A DNA stretch of 64,000 bases, taken from contig NZ_JADYVD010000005.1 in assembly GCF_020193575.1 (NCBI RefSeq), positions 62,001-126,000 of the forward strand, given 5' to 3'. Source of the DNA: Ensifer sp. IC4062. Lineage in GTDB: Bacteria; Pseudomonadota; Alphaproteobacteria; Rhizobiales; Rhizobiaceae. Shown here piece after piece: positions 9,024 through 18,472 of the stretch. Each line of letters opens with the position of its first letter. The stretch's first letter is position 1. The notes under the pieces are model-generated. The model was not told the origin of the DNA and searched no databases. It saw only the letters and a list, made by a program, of their open reading frames with translations. Position numbers and translations under genes: made by a program.

Positions 9024-9950
9024 ATGTTTAATTCGTCACAAGCTGGCGCAGACCAGTTCAGGGGCAAGACATTGACCAGCAGAGCGGCATCCATGACGGT
9101 GTCGGATGTGATCAACGCACATTTCCCGGCGCTGACGCGCGCCGAGAAGCGATTGGCGGAGACACTTCTCGACAACTATCCCGTCTCCGGGCTCGGTTCG
9201 ATCACCACGGTCGCCGAGAACGCGGGCGTTTCGACGCCAACCGTGGCGCGCATGGTCCAGAAGCTGGGCTTCCGCGGCTTTCCGGACTTTCAGGCGAGGC
9301 TCCACCAGGAGCTCGAGGCGACGATTTCCAATCCGATCGCCAAACACGATCGCTGGGCCGCGAGCGCCCCCGGTACGCACACACTCAACCGATTCGCCGA
9401 CGCGGTCATGGGAAACATGCGCCAGACGCTGTCCCAGATCGAACCGCGCGAATTCGATGAAACCGCCAACCTCATCGCCGATCGCAAGCGCAATATCTAT
9501 CTTGCCGGCGGGCGCATCACCCGCTCGATGGCGGACTACTTCTTCACCCATCTCCAGGTCATCCGCACCGGCGTCACACAGATCGCCGCCAACCCGAGCT
9601 CCTGGCCGCACTACGTCCTGGACATGAAGCAAGGCGACGTTCTGATCCTGTTCGATATACGCCGATACGAACAGGAGATGGAAACGCTGGCCCGTTTCGC
9701 CCGCGATCGGGGCGTTGAAATTGTTCTCTTCACCGACCAATGGGGCTCCCCGGTCGCCAAATCCTCTTCCAAGGTCTTCCGCGTGCAGATCGAGGCGCCC
9801 TCGGCCTGGGATAGTTCGGTCATGCTGCTCTTTCTCGTCGAGGCGCTGATCGAAGCCGTGCAGAACATGAACTGGGACGAGACACGGGACCGGATGAAGA
9901 TGCTTGAGGGCCTGTTCGATTCGACGCGCATCTTCCGCAGGCCGGTCTAG
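9024..9950 (+). CDS. RpiR/MurR-family transcriptional regulator
   Basis: 308 residues from ATG 9024; the longer open frame upstream overlaps the divergent promoter region and is rejected. Internal starts at 9072 (TTG, behind CAGGGGC) and 9093 (ATG) are alternatives. The N-terminal HTH_6 domain contains LGSITTVAENAGVSTPTVARMVQKLG, interrupted here by no gap, and the C-terminal half is a sugar-isomerase (SIS) effector domain (IYLAGGRITRSMADYF to the VEALIEAV helix). RpiR proteins sense phosphosugars or other small ligands. It is divergent from the amidohydrolase operon and co-directional with the ABC importer 190 bp downstream, so it could control either. Confidence 0.85.
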   Translation: MFNSSQAGADQFRGKTLTSRAASMTVSDVINAHFPALTRAEKRLAETLLDNYPVSGLGSITTVAENAGVSTPTVARMVQKLGFRGFPDFQARLHQELEATISNPIAKHDRWAASAPGTHTLNRFADAVMGNMRQTLSQIEPREFDETANLIADRKRNIYLAGGRITRSMADYFFTHLQVIRTGVTQIAANPSSWPHYVLDMKQGDVLILFDIRRYEQEMETLARFARDRGVEIVLFTDQWGSPVAKSSSKVFRVQIEAPSAWDSSVMLLFLVEALIEAVQNMNWDETRDRMKMLEGLFDSTRIFRRPV

Positions 9951-10140
9951 GGAGGAACCGGCTGTTTATGGACCAAGCTTCACAAGATACCAGCGGCTGC
10001 TGTGCAAATCGGGGCGACCGCCGTCCAGCAACCGACACGCATGGCGCGAACGGGACAGAGCCTGTCACACAGGTTTCATCGCGTCTCATTAACAGCATCG
10101 CCGAAATTACAACGAACGAAAGCACATAAGGAGAACGTCA

Positions 10141-11244
10141 GTGATTTCAAAGACTCAACGCCTGCTCTCGCTTTCCACCGCCATGCTGCTCGCAACGTCG
10201 GCAATCGCCGTCGCCGAGCCGAGCGAGGAGCTTATCGCCGCCGCCAAGAAGGAAGGCACCCTGACCACGATCGCGCTTCCCCACAGCTGGTGCGGATACG
10301 GCGATCTCATCGCCGGCTTCAAGGCCAAGTACGGCATCGAAGTCAACGAGCTGAACCCCGACGCCAGCTCCGGGGACGAGATCGAGGCGATCAAGGCAAA
10401 TAAGGGCAACACCGGCCCGCAGGCTCCTGACGTCATCGACGTCGGCCTGTCCTTCGGCCCCTCGGCCAAGGCCGAAGGCCTGATCCAGCCCTACAAGGTC
10501 TCGACCTGGGACACGATCCCGGACAGCGCCAAGGACGCTGAAGGCTACTGGTACGGCGACTATTACGGCGTTCTCTCCTTCGTCGTGAATACCGATATCG
10601 TCAAGGAAGTGCCGAAGGACTGGGCCGACCTCAAGAAGTCGGACTATGCGAACTCGGTCGCGCTCGCCGGCGATCCGCGCACTTCGAACCAGGCCGTGCA
10701 GGCGGTCTATGCCGCCGGTCTCGCGGCTGGTGAAAAGGATCCGGCAAAGGCTGGCGAAGCAGGTCTCGCTTTCTTCGCTGAGGTCAACAAGGCGGGCAAC
10801 TTCGTTCCGGTTATCGGCAAGTCCGCCTCGCTCGCGCAGGGCTCGACCCCAATCATCATCGCCTGGGACTATAACGGTCTATCCTGGCGCGACAGCCTGA
10901 ACGGCAATCCGCCGGTCGAGGTCGTCGTTCCGGCCTCCGGCGTCGTCGCCGGCGTTTACGTCCAGGCCATTTCCGCCTTCGCACCGCATCCGAACGCGGC
11001 CAAGCTCTGGATGGAATACCTCTATTCGGACGAAGGTCAGCTCGGCTGGCTGAAGGGCTATTGCCACCCGATCCGCTTCAACGATCTCGCCAAGAACGGC
11101 AAGATCCCGCAAGAACTGCTCGACAAGCTGCCGCCGGCAGAGGCCTACGAAAAGGCCGTCTTCCCGACGATTGAAGAACAGGAATCCGGCAAGGCGCCAA
11201 TCACCACCAAGTGGGACAGCGTCGTCGGCGCCAACGTACAGTAA
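10141..11244 (+). CDS. ABC transporter periplasmic substrate-binding protein
   Basis: 367 residues from GTG 10141, preceded by AAGGAGAACGTCA. A Sec signal peptide (LLSLSTAMLLATSAIAVAE) ends near residue 26. The body is the two-lobed periplasmic binding fold of the Fe3+/polyamine/2-aminoethylphosphonate group, with GTLTTIALPHSWCGYG near the N-terminus. It delivers a ligand to the two permeases and the ATPase that follow. The ligand cannot be read from the sequence; the family covers ferric iron, polyamines and aminophosphonates. Confidence 0.85.
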   Translation: MISKTQRLLSLSTAMLLATSAIAVAEPSEELIAAAKKEGTLTTIALPHSWCGYGDLIAGFKAKYGIEVNELNPDASSGDEIEAIKANKGNTGPQAPDVIDVGLSFGPSAKAEGLIQPYKVSTWDTIPDSAKDAEGYWYGDYYGVLSFVVNTDIVKEVPKDWADLKKSDYANSVALAGDPRTSNQAVQAVYAAGLAAGEKDPAKAGEAGLAFFAEVNKAGNFVPVIGKSASLAQGSTPIIIAWDYNGLSWRDSLNGNPPVEVVVPASGVVAGVYVQAISAFAPHPNAAKLWMEYLYSDEGQLGWLKGYCHPIRFNDLAKNGKIPQELLDKLPPAEAYEKAVFPTIEEQESGKAPITTKWDSVVGANVQ

Positions 11245-11256
11245 TTGCCTACTTCG

Positions 11257-11284
11257 GCCTCCCCGCCTCTGCCGGCGGGGAGGC
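11257..11284 (+). promoter_or_regulatory. Perfect intercistronic hairpin after the binding-protein gene
   Basis: GCCTCCCCGCC, six-base loop, GGCGGGGAGGC: an 11-bp perfect stem placed 13 bases after the binding-protein stop and before the first permease, followed by TTTCCTCT. Such hairpins typically protect or partially terminate the message so the binding protein is made in excess of the membrane components. Confidence 0.7.
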
Positions 11285-11301
11285 TTTCCTCTGACGCCGG
11301 G

Positions 11302-12201
11302 ATGGCCGAAGCCTCGATGACCACGACAACAACAGCAGCAGCACCTTTGATCAGCAAGCGAGCGATTATCGACTGGCTCGGCATTGCCCCATTCATGATT
11401 TTCGCGCTGATGTTCCTCATCGTCCCGACGCTCTATCTCGTGACCGGCGCCTTTCTGACCCCCGAGGGCGAGTTCACGTTCAAGAACATCGCCGATCTTT
11501 TCACGCCTTCGATTCTCTCTGCCTATTGGATCTCTATCCGGGTCTCGGTCGCCTCCTCGCTCGGCGGCGCGCTGATCGGTTTCTTCCTCGCCTGGGCGAT
11601 CGTGCTCGGCGGCGTGCCTACCTGGGTCCGCTCCGGCCTCCTCACCTTCTCCGGCGTCGCTTCGAATTTCGCCGGCGTGCCGCTGGCATTCGCGTTTCTC
11701 GCAACCCTTGGACGCACCGGCCTGGTGACGGTTTTCCTGCGCGACTGGTTCGGTTTCAATCTCTATTCGACCGGGTTCAACCTCCTAAGCTTCTTCGGCC
11801 TCACCATCACCTACATGTATTTCCAGATCCCGCTGATGGTGTTGATCCTGACGCCTGCGCTCGACGGCATGAAGAAGGAATGGCGCGAAGCATCCGAGAT
11901 CCTCGGCGCCTCGACCTGGCAGTACTGGCGCATGGTGGCGCTGCCGATCCTTTGGCCGAGCCTGCTTGGCACTACACTCCTGCTTTTCGCCAACGCTTTC
12001 GGTGCTATCGCCACGGCTTACGCGCTGACCGGCAGTTCGCTCAACATCGTGCCGATCCTGCTTTATGCGCAGATCCGCGGCGACGTGCTGCACAACCCCA
12101 ACCTCGGTTACGCGCTGGCGCTCGGCATGATCGTCATCACAGGCATTTCCAACATTCTTTACATCTGGCTGCGGATGCGCGCCGAACGGTGGCAGAAATG
12201 A
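11302..12201 (+). CDS. ABC transporter permease
   Basis: 299 residues from ATG 11302 (an ATG at 11317 is equally possible; the upstream TTG lies inside the hairpin region and is rejected). Six predicted membrane segments, and the BPD_transp_1 coupling loop is visible as EWREASEILGASTWQYWRM near residues 193-211. With the co-translated partner it forms the channel of the importer whose binding protein is encoded just upstream. A Thr/Ala-rich N-terminus precedes the first helix. Confidence 0.88.
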   Translation: MAEASMTTTTTAAAPLISKRAIIDWLGIAPFMIFALMFLIVPTLYLVTGAFLTPEGEFTFKNIADLFTPSILSAYWISIRVSVASSLGGALIGFFLAWAIVLGGVPTWVRSGLLTFSGVASNFAGVPLAFAFLATLGRTGLVTVFLRDWFGFNLYSTGFNLLSFFGLTITYMYFQIPLMVLILTPALDGMKKEWREASEILGASTWQYWRMVALPILWPSLLGTTLLLFANAFGAIATAYALTGSSLNIVPILLYAQIRGDVLHNPNLGYALALGMIVITGISNILYIWLRMRAERWQK

Positions 12202-12986
12202 AAGCACAACGCCTCGGCGCCTGGATCGCCATTGCCATCGGAGCGGGCTACTTCGTCATTCCGCTGCTCGGCACGCTGGAGTTCTCGCTGCGCATGCGGC
12301 GGGGCGAATATTCGTTCGATGCCTATCAGTCGGTCTTCTCCGACATTCAGTTTCGCGAGACCTTCGGCTATTCCATGCTGATGGCGCTCTTGACCATCAT
12401 CTTCGGCATGCTGCTTGTGGTGCCGACCGCCTATTGGGTGCGGCTGCGCCTGCCGCAAGTGCGACCGGTCGTCGAATTCATTACACTGCTGCCGCTCGTC
12501 ATCCCGGCGATCGTCATCGTCTTCGGCTATCTGCGCCTCTATAACTCCTCATCGATCCTGCCGCTGACCGGCTCGACATCAGGGACGAACGCGCTCCTGA
12601 TGTTCTCCTATATGACGCTGTCGCTCCCCTACATGTACCGCGCCGTCGATACCGCCATGCGGGCGATCGACGTCAGGACGCTGACCGAAGCGGCCGAAAG
12701 CCTCGGCGCCAAATGGCCGACGATCCTCTTCCGCTGCATCTTCCCAAATGTGATGAGCGGCGTGCTGTCCGGCTCTTTCATCACCTTTGCAATCGTGATG
12801 GGCGAATTCACCATGGCGGCGCTGCTCAATCGGCCTGCCTTCGGCCCCTACTTGCAGCTCGTCGGCGCCAACAAGGCCTATGAGCCTTCGGCGCTCGCCG
12901 TCATCGCATTCGCCATCACCTGGCTCAGCATGGGTCTGATCCAGCTCGTCTCCCGCTTCCAGAAATCCGCTCCGGCCAAGGCTTGA
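12198..12986 (+). CDS. ABC transporter permease
   Basis: 262 residues; its ATG overlaps the previous stop (ATGA), giving translational coupling. The EAA coupling motif appears as LTEAAESLGAKWPTILFRC near residues 167-185, and five or six hydrophobic stretches surround it. It is the second membrane subunit of the 10.1-14.1 kb importer, of the PotC/PhnV-like type. The large open frame extending upstream in this reading frame is antisense-free overlap with the first permease and is not coding. Confidence 0.88.
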   Translation: MKAQRLGAWIAIAIGAGYFVIPLLGTLEFSLRMRRGEYSFDAYQSVFSDIQFRETFGYSMLMALLTIIFGMLLVVPTAYWVRLRLPQVRPVVEFITLLPLVIPAIVIVFGYLRLYNSSSILPLTGSTSGTNALLMFSYMTLSLPYMYRAVDTAMRAIDVRTLTEAAESLGAKWPTILFRCIFPNVMSGVLSGSFITFAIVMGEFTMAALLNRPAFGPYLQLVGANKAYEPSALAVIAFAITWLSMGLIQLVSRFQKSAPAKA

Positions 12987-12990
12987 TCAC

Positions 12991-14052
12991 ATGGCATTCC
13001 TGACACTGACCAATATCCAGAAGTCCTTCGGCCCGGTTCAGGTCGTGCACAACTTCAACATGGGCATCAACAAGGGTGAGTTCGTTTCCTTTCTCGGCCC
13101 TTCGGGATGCGGCAAGACCACGATCCTGCGCATGATCGCCGGCTTCGAAACTCCCTCGGGCGGCTCCATCGTCATCGACGGCAAGGACCAGGGCGCATTG
13201 AAGCCCAACCAGCGCAACATCGGCATGGTCTTCCAGGCCTACGCGCTTTTCCCGAACATGAACGTGCACGACAACGTCGCCTTCGGCCTCAAGGTCGCCG
13301 GCGCTCAGAAAACGGAAATTGATCAACGGGTGAAGCAGATGCTCGGACTTATCAAGCTCGAGCACCTGGCGGATCGCTTCCCCTATCAATTGTCCGGCGG
13401 CCAACAGCAGCGCGTGGCGCTCGCCCGCGCGCTCGCCGTCAAGCCGCAAGTATTGCTGCTGGACGAGCCGCTCTCCGCGCTCGACGCGAAAATCCGCGTG
13501 TCGCTGCGCGAGGAGATCCGGCAGATCCAGCAGCAGCTCGGTATCACCACCGTCTTCGTGACGCATGACCAGGAGGAGGCGCTGTCGATCTCCGACCGTA
13601 TCGTCGTCATGAATGCGGGACACGCCGACCAGATCGGCACTCCCTTCGAGATCTACAACACGCCGGCAACCCGTTTTGTCGCCTCCTTCGTCGGCACCCT
13701 CAACATCATCGAGGGCAAGGTCGCGGATCCGGCAAGCGGCGCCGTCACCATCGGCGGTCAGCGGATTTCGCTGAAAGGGCCGGTCGCCGGCATGAAAGGT
13801 GGCGACAGCATCTCGCTCGCCCTGCGCCCGGAAGCGGGCTCGATTGCCGAAGGCGCCAAGGGCGACACCGCCCTCCTCGGCGAGGTCGTCGCGACGAGCT
13901 TCCTCGGCTCCGTCATCCGCACAAAATTGCGCGTCGGTAACGACATCATCTCCTTCGACACGTTCAACGATCCCGGCCTTACCCCGCCGGTCTCTGGCGA
14001 AAACGTTACGCTGCGCTTCGCCGCCAAGGATCTGCTCGTCATCCGCGAATAG
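12991..14052 (+). CDS. ABC transporter ATP-binding protein (PotA/FbpC-like)
   Basis: 353 residues with a full nucleotide-binding domain: Walker A GPSGCGKTT (residues 34-42), Q-loop VFQAYALFPNM, signature LSGGQQQRVALARAL, Walker B LLLDEPLSALD and switch His in FVTHDQEEAL, then a C-terminal TOBE-type regulatory domain from about residue 240. It energises the importer; only four bases separate it from the permease stop. The next gene lies beyond a separate promoter and the FMN riboswitch, so the operon ends here. Confidence 0.92.
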   Translation: MAFLTLTNIQKSFGPVQVVHNFNMGINKGEFVSFLGPSGCGKTTILRMIAGFETPSGGSIVIDGKDQGALKPNQRNIGMVFQAYALFPNMNVHDNVAFGLKVAGAQKTEIDQRVKQMLGLIKLEHLADRFPYQLSGGQQQRVALARALAVKPQVLLLDEPLSALDAKIRVSLREEIRQIQQQLGITTVFVTHDQEEALSISDRIVVMNAGHADQIGTPFEIYNTPATRFVASFVGTLNIIEGKVADPASGAVTIGGQRISLKGPVAGMKGGDSISLALRPEAGSIAEGAKGDTALLGEVVATSFLGSVIRTKLRVGNDIISFDTFNDPGLTPPVSGENVTLRFAAKDLLVIRE

Positions 14053-14142
14053 GTCACGCTTATAGGCCGAATTTGTTCCGGTGAAGCGCCGGCTCGCCGA
14101 AAAATCTGTCGCGATTCCCCGTTTTTCCGTCGCAGCGCGCGT

Positions 14143-14170
14143 TTGACCGTGCGCCGCCGGCCTATATAGT
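14143..14170 (+). promoter_or_regulatory. Sigma-70-type promoter of ribH
   Basis: TTGACC (14143-14148) and TATAGT (14165-14170), 16 bases apart, sit immediately before the riboswitch, which would begin within about 10 bases of the start of transcription. Confidence 0.6.
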
Positions 14171-14176
14171 CGCAAG

Positions 14177-14889
<713 letters not shown>

Positions 14890-14914
14890 GAGGGCACATT
14901 TGCATAATGCCGGG

Positions 14915-14942
14915 GGCGCGATCCAAGATGGTCGCGCCTTTT
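14915..14942 (+). terminator. Terminator after ribH
   Basis: GGCGCGA/TCGCGCC stem (14915-14921 with 14932-14938), a partly paired loop and TTTT, 25 bases after the ribH stop. Confidence 0.8.
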
Positions 14943-15082
14943 GCGTGTAAATCGTTACGCAATGCAAGTGTCCAATGCGATTGAAAATCCCTCTCGTCTG
15001 CAGTATGGAAAAACTTGACTACGAAATGAAAGATTAAATACTCCGTCAGGCCAAAAAGGACCTGCGAGCCAGGAATATCCCA

Positions 15083-15967
15083 ATGACGTTTCAGCCGCGC
15101 ATGCAAAACAAAATCAGCGGTTTCTCTGTCATAGGCGGACTGCAACGACGTCACTGGAATGGTGTTGTTGCCGATGTGTGGGACGTCGAATGCATTCCTC
15201 ACGCCGGCGGCTACTACGTCGCGGAAGACCCACGTATGTTCATCGTGCTCGATGCCAAGGGTGGCGGAAATTGCCACGTTAAACTCGCCTCGAGCGGCAG
15301 CGGCGCCGTCCAGAATTATCATCGGCAGGCGCTCTCCTACATACCGGCCGGCGTGGAGCTCTGGACCGATGTCGTCGATATACAATACCTGCGGCATCTC
15401 GACCTGCACTTTGACGTCGATGCGCTCAGCCGACGCCTGATGGAAGATCTCGACCCAAGCGCGATCGAGACCCCTCGGCTGATGTTCCAGGACCCTCGTT
15501 TTCTCCATCTCGCAGGATTGATCGCGGCCGAATGCCTCAATCCGCAGCCGCTGCACGACCTCTACGGTGATGGACTGACGCTGGCGCTATTCATCGATCT
15601 GATGAAGATCAACCGAAGCGTGAGCCGCAAGCGCAGCCAGTTGGCAGCCTGGCAGCTACGCCGCGCGGTGGACTACATCGGGGAAAACATCGCCCGGAAC
15701 GTCCGACTCGAAGAGTTGGCGAACCTCACGGGCCTGTCACAATCGCATTTCAGCCACGCCTTCAAGGCCTCGACCGGCATGGCGCCGCACCAATGGCAGA
15801 CGAATGCCCGGATCGAGCGCGCCAAAGAGATGCTGCTTGAGAGCAACGCATCGCTAACGAGCGTTGCGGCCGAAACGGGCTTCGCGGATCAGGCACACTT
15901 CACCCGCGTCTTCAGGAAGACGGTCGGCACGACACCGGCGCTCTGGAAAAAGAGCCGTCTCTCCTGA
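15083..15967 (+). CDS. AraC-family regulator of the adjacent siderophore receptor
   Basis: 294 residues with two C-terminal helix-turn-helix units: RLEELANLTGLSQSHFSHAF (about 205-225) and SLTSVAAETGFADQAHFTRVF (about 253-275), the AraC/XylS DNA-binding module. The N-terminal about 180 residues are a cupin-like sensing part of the type found in siderophore-responsive regulators such as PchR/RhrA relatives. It lies 184 bp upstream of, and in the same direction as, a TonB-dependent receptor, so it is probably its ferrisiderophore-responsive activator. I saw no iron operator in front of this gene itself. Confidence 0.87.
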   Translation: MTFQPRMQNKISGFSVIGGLQRRHWNGVVADVWDVECIPHAGGYYVAEDPRMFIVLDAKGGGNCHVKLASSGSGAVQNYHRQALSYIPAGVELWTDVVDIQYLRHLDLHFDVDALSRRLMEDLDPSAIETPRLMFQDPRFLHLAGLIAAECLNPQPLHDLYGDGLTLALFIDLMKINRSVSRKRSQLAAWQLRRAVDYIGENIARNVRLEELANLTGLSQSHFSHAFKASTGMAPHQWQTNARIERAKEMLLESNASLTSVAAETGFADQAHFTRVFRKTVGTTPALWKKSRLS

Positions 15968-16057
15968 CAGCCGTTCTGCCGACTGCCTGCTGCAGTGCGG
16001 AAATTTGCCCATAATCGTTCAATTTTCCCGGATCCGGACAAGCCCGGCTGAAATACT

Positions 16058-16072
16058 TGAGATAAAGGGTCA
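16058..16072. promoter_or_regulatory. Iron-responsive operator (IRO, TGA-N9-TCA)
   Basis: TGAGATAAAGGGTCA matches the TGA-N9-TCA consensus of the rhizobial iron-responsive operator recognised by RirA. It lies about 80 bases before the receptor start, where a repressor would block transcription in iron-replete cells. Confidence 0.6.
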
Positions 16073-16151
16073 TCTTATCAACAGGACGACTGGCCAGGTC
16101 GCGTTCTCCGGGGATGGAGCGCGGCATGGCCGATTTCGGGGCAGAGATTCG

Positions 16152-18359
16152 ATGCAGAGCAATGGCAACGGGGTGCGCTTGAAGGATGTACTGGCGGGCG
16201 GAGTGGCATTTGCCGCAGTGCTGGTCGCCGGAGCGACGCAGGCGCAGGCGCAGGATGGCAGCGCCACGCAGCTTGAAAAAATAGTGGTCGAAGGCGGAGC
16301 GTCGGCGAACGGCACCGCGACTGGCCCAGTCGACGACTACGTGGCCAAGGCGACCACAACCGGATCGAAGACGGCAACGCCGCTGACCGAAATCCCCCAG
16401 TCGGTCTCCGTCGTCGGTCGCGAAGAGCTGGACGATCGCGCCGTGGTCAACAAGGTCGATGAAGCCTTGCGCTATACGCCCGGCGTTGCCACCGAGCCTT
16501 TCGGCACCGACGCGGACACTGACTGGTTCTACATTCGCGGCTTCGACGCCACGCAGACGGGCGTGTTTCTCGACGGCTTGAGCCTCTACAGCTTCAGTTT
16601 CGGTGGCTTCCAGATCGACCCTTTCATGCTGGAGCGGATCGAGGTGTTAAAGGGCCCGGCATCGGTGCTTTACGGCGGTGCCAACCCTGGCGGCATCATC
16701 AACTTGATCAGCAAACGGCCGCAGGACGAGCCGTTCCACTACGCGGAGATCGGGATCAACAGTGACGGCAATGCCTTCACCGGCTTCGATCTCAACGACA
16801 GCCTGACCGAGGATGGAACCGTCCGTCATCGTTTGACCGGCAAGATCGCAGGCGGCGACAATTATTCCGACTTCTCCGAGGATCTGCGCGGCTTCATTAT
16901 GCCGCAGATCACCTACGCCCCGGACGACGCCTCGAGTCTTACCGTCTACGGTCTCTTGCAGGGGCTCGATCAGGTGCATGTCGGTAACGGCTTCCTCCCC
17001 TATGTCGGAACCGTCGTCGATGCGCCTTTCGGCAAGATCGACCGCGACGCCTTCTACGGAGAGCCCGATCTCGACGAGGGAACCTACGCCCAGCAGATGA
17101 TCGGCTACGAGGCGAAACATGAGCTCGACAGCGGCTGGACCTTTACCCAGAACGCCCGCTATGCCCATCTTCACAAGCATGAACAAGGCCCCTACACGTT
17201 CGGTTATGTGGGCGGCGCGCCGACCGGCCCTGACTATCTCCTCAACCGCATCGGTTTCGAGGCGACGTCGAAGGTCGACAGTTTCGCGATCGACAACCGG
17301 GCCGAGACGGAATTCGATCTGGGCGGCACCAGCCACACGTTTCTCGCTGGCCTCGACTATAAATATTACCGTCTCGACCACATCCAGGCGTGTTGCGGCG
17401 CGACTCCGATCAGCGCCATCGACCCGGTCTATGGCGTGCCACAGGGCGCGAACTTCGTCTATCTCGACCAGATCCTCACGCTGCAGCAGACTGGCGTCTA
17501 CGTCCAGGATCAGATCCGTTTCGGCGACGGATGGCTGGTCACTCTCAACGGTCGCTATGACTATGTCGACACGGAGTCCGAAGCAATCGTCGGCACGAGC
17601 TACGAGTCCCATGACGGGGCCTTCAGCGCCCGCGCCGGCCTCGCCTACGAATTCGAGAACGGCGTAACGCCTTATGTCAGCGCCGCGACCTTCTTCAATC
17701 CGCTGGTCGGCACCCGGACAACTGACCCGGCGGATCCGACGAACCCGGCAAAAATGGCGGCGCTGGAACCCGAAGACGGCTATCAATACGAGGCCGGCGT
17801 CAAATATGCCCCATCGTTCATCGACGGACTGTTCACTGCGTCCGTCTTCCAGATCACCAAGCAGAACGTCTCTGTCGCCGTGCCCGGCTTCTTCGTCAAT
17901 GCGCAACTCGGTGAGGTGCAGTCGACCGGTTTCGAACTCGAAGGCAAGGTAAACCTCACCGAGGATTGGAAGCTGATCGGCGCGTTCTCGTATACAGATC
18001 TTGAGGTCACGGAAGACCTTAACGCAGGCCTTCTCGGCAAGTCGCCGGTCATCGTTCCAGAGACACAGGCCGCGCTGTGGCTCGACTACACCGTTCCGAG
18101 CGGCGCCTTCGAAGGCGTGAGCGTCGGCGCCGGTGTCCGCTATCAGGGCGAATCCTGGGCCGATGCGGAAAACACGAAGAAGGTGCCGGACGCCACGCTC
18201 GTCGATGCTGCTATTCGATACGAGAAGAACGACTGGGCCGCCTCGCTCAACGTCGCCAATCTCTTCGACAAGGAATATGTAAAGGGATGCCAGGGACTCC
18301 TGACTTGCGGCTACGGCGAAAGCCGCACCTTTACCCTGAAGCTTAGCAAGACGTGGTAA
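16152..18359 (+). CDS. TonB-dependent ferrisiderophore (FhuA-type) outer-membrane receptor
   Basis: 735 residues from ATG 16152. A signal peptide (GVAFAAVLVAGATQAQAQ) is followed by a plug domain (about 60-185; TEIPQSVSVVGREEL, YIRGFDATQTGVFLDG, ERIEVLKGPASVLYG) and a 22-strand barrel region ending in FTLKLSKTW with the terminal aromatic residue needed for outer-membrane assembly. The sequence is of the ferrichrome/hydroxamate receptor class. It imports a ferrisiderophore across the outer membrane using TonB. The iron operator and the AraC gene upstream indicate derepression in low iron plus ligand-specific activation. No dedicated periplasmic permease is adjacent. Confidence 0.93.
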   Translation: MQSNGNGVRLKDVLAGGVAFAAVLVAGATQAQAQDGSATQLEKIVVEGGASANGTATGPVDDYVAKATTTGSKTATPLTEIPQSVSVVGREELDDRAVVNKVDEALRYTPGVATEPFGTDADTDWFYIRGFDATQTGVFLDGLSLYSFSFGGFQIDPFMLERIEVLKGPASVLYGGANPGGIINLISKRPQDEPFHYAEIGINSDGNAFTGFDLNDSLTEDGTVRHRLTGKIAGGDNYSDFSEDLRGFIMPQITYAPDDASSLTVYGLLQGLDQVHVGNGFLPYVGTVVDAPFGKIDRDAFYGEPDLDEGTYAQQMIGYEAKHELDSGWTFTQNARYAHLHKHEQGPYTFGYVGGAPTGPDYLLNRIGFEATSKVDSFAIDNRAETEFDLGGTSHTFLAGLDYKYYRLDHIQACCGATPISAIDPVYGVPQGANFVYLDQILTLQQTGVYVQDQIRFGDGWLVTLNGRYDYVDTESEAIVGTSYESHDGAFSARAGLAYEFENGVTPYVSAATFFNPLVGTRTTDPADPTNPAKMAALEPEDGYQYEAGVKYAPSFIDGLFTASVFQITKQNVSVAVPGFFVNAQLGEVQSTGFELEGKVNLTEDWKLIGAFSYTDLEVTEDLNAGLLGKSPVIVPETQAALWLDYTVPSGAFEGVSVGAGVRYQGESWADAENTKKVPDATLVDAAIRYEKNDWAASLNVANLFDKEYVKGCQGLLTCGYGESRTFTLKLSKTW

Positions 18360-18472
18360 GCGGTTATGCCGACGGGAGCGAATTGAATAACACTGTGAAG
18401 CGCCTGAATCGGGCCGTCAGCCATCTCCCGCAAAGTCTTAATAAGACTCGGCGATCGCGTGCCGAGCAGACC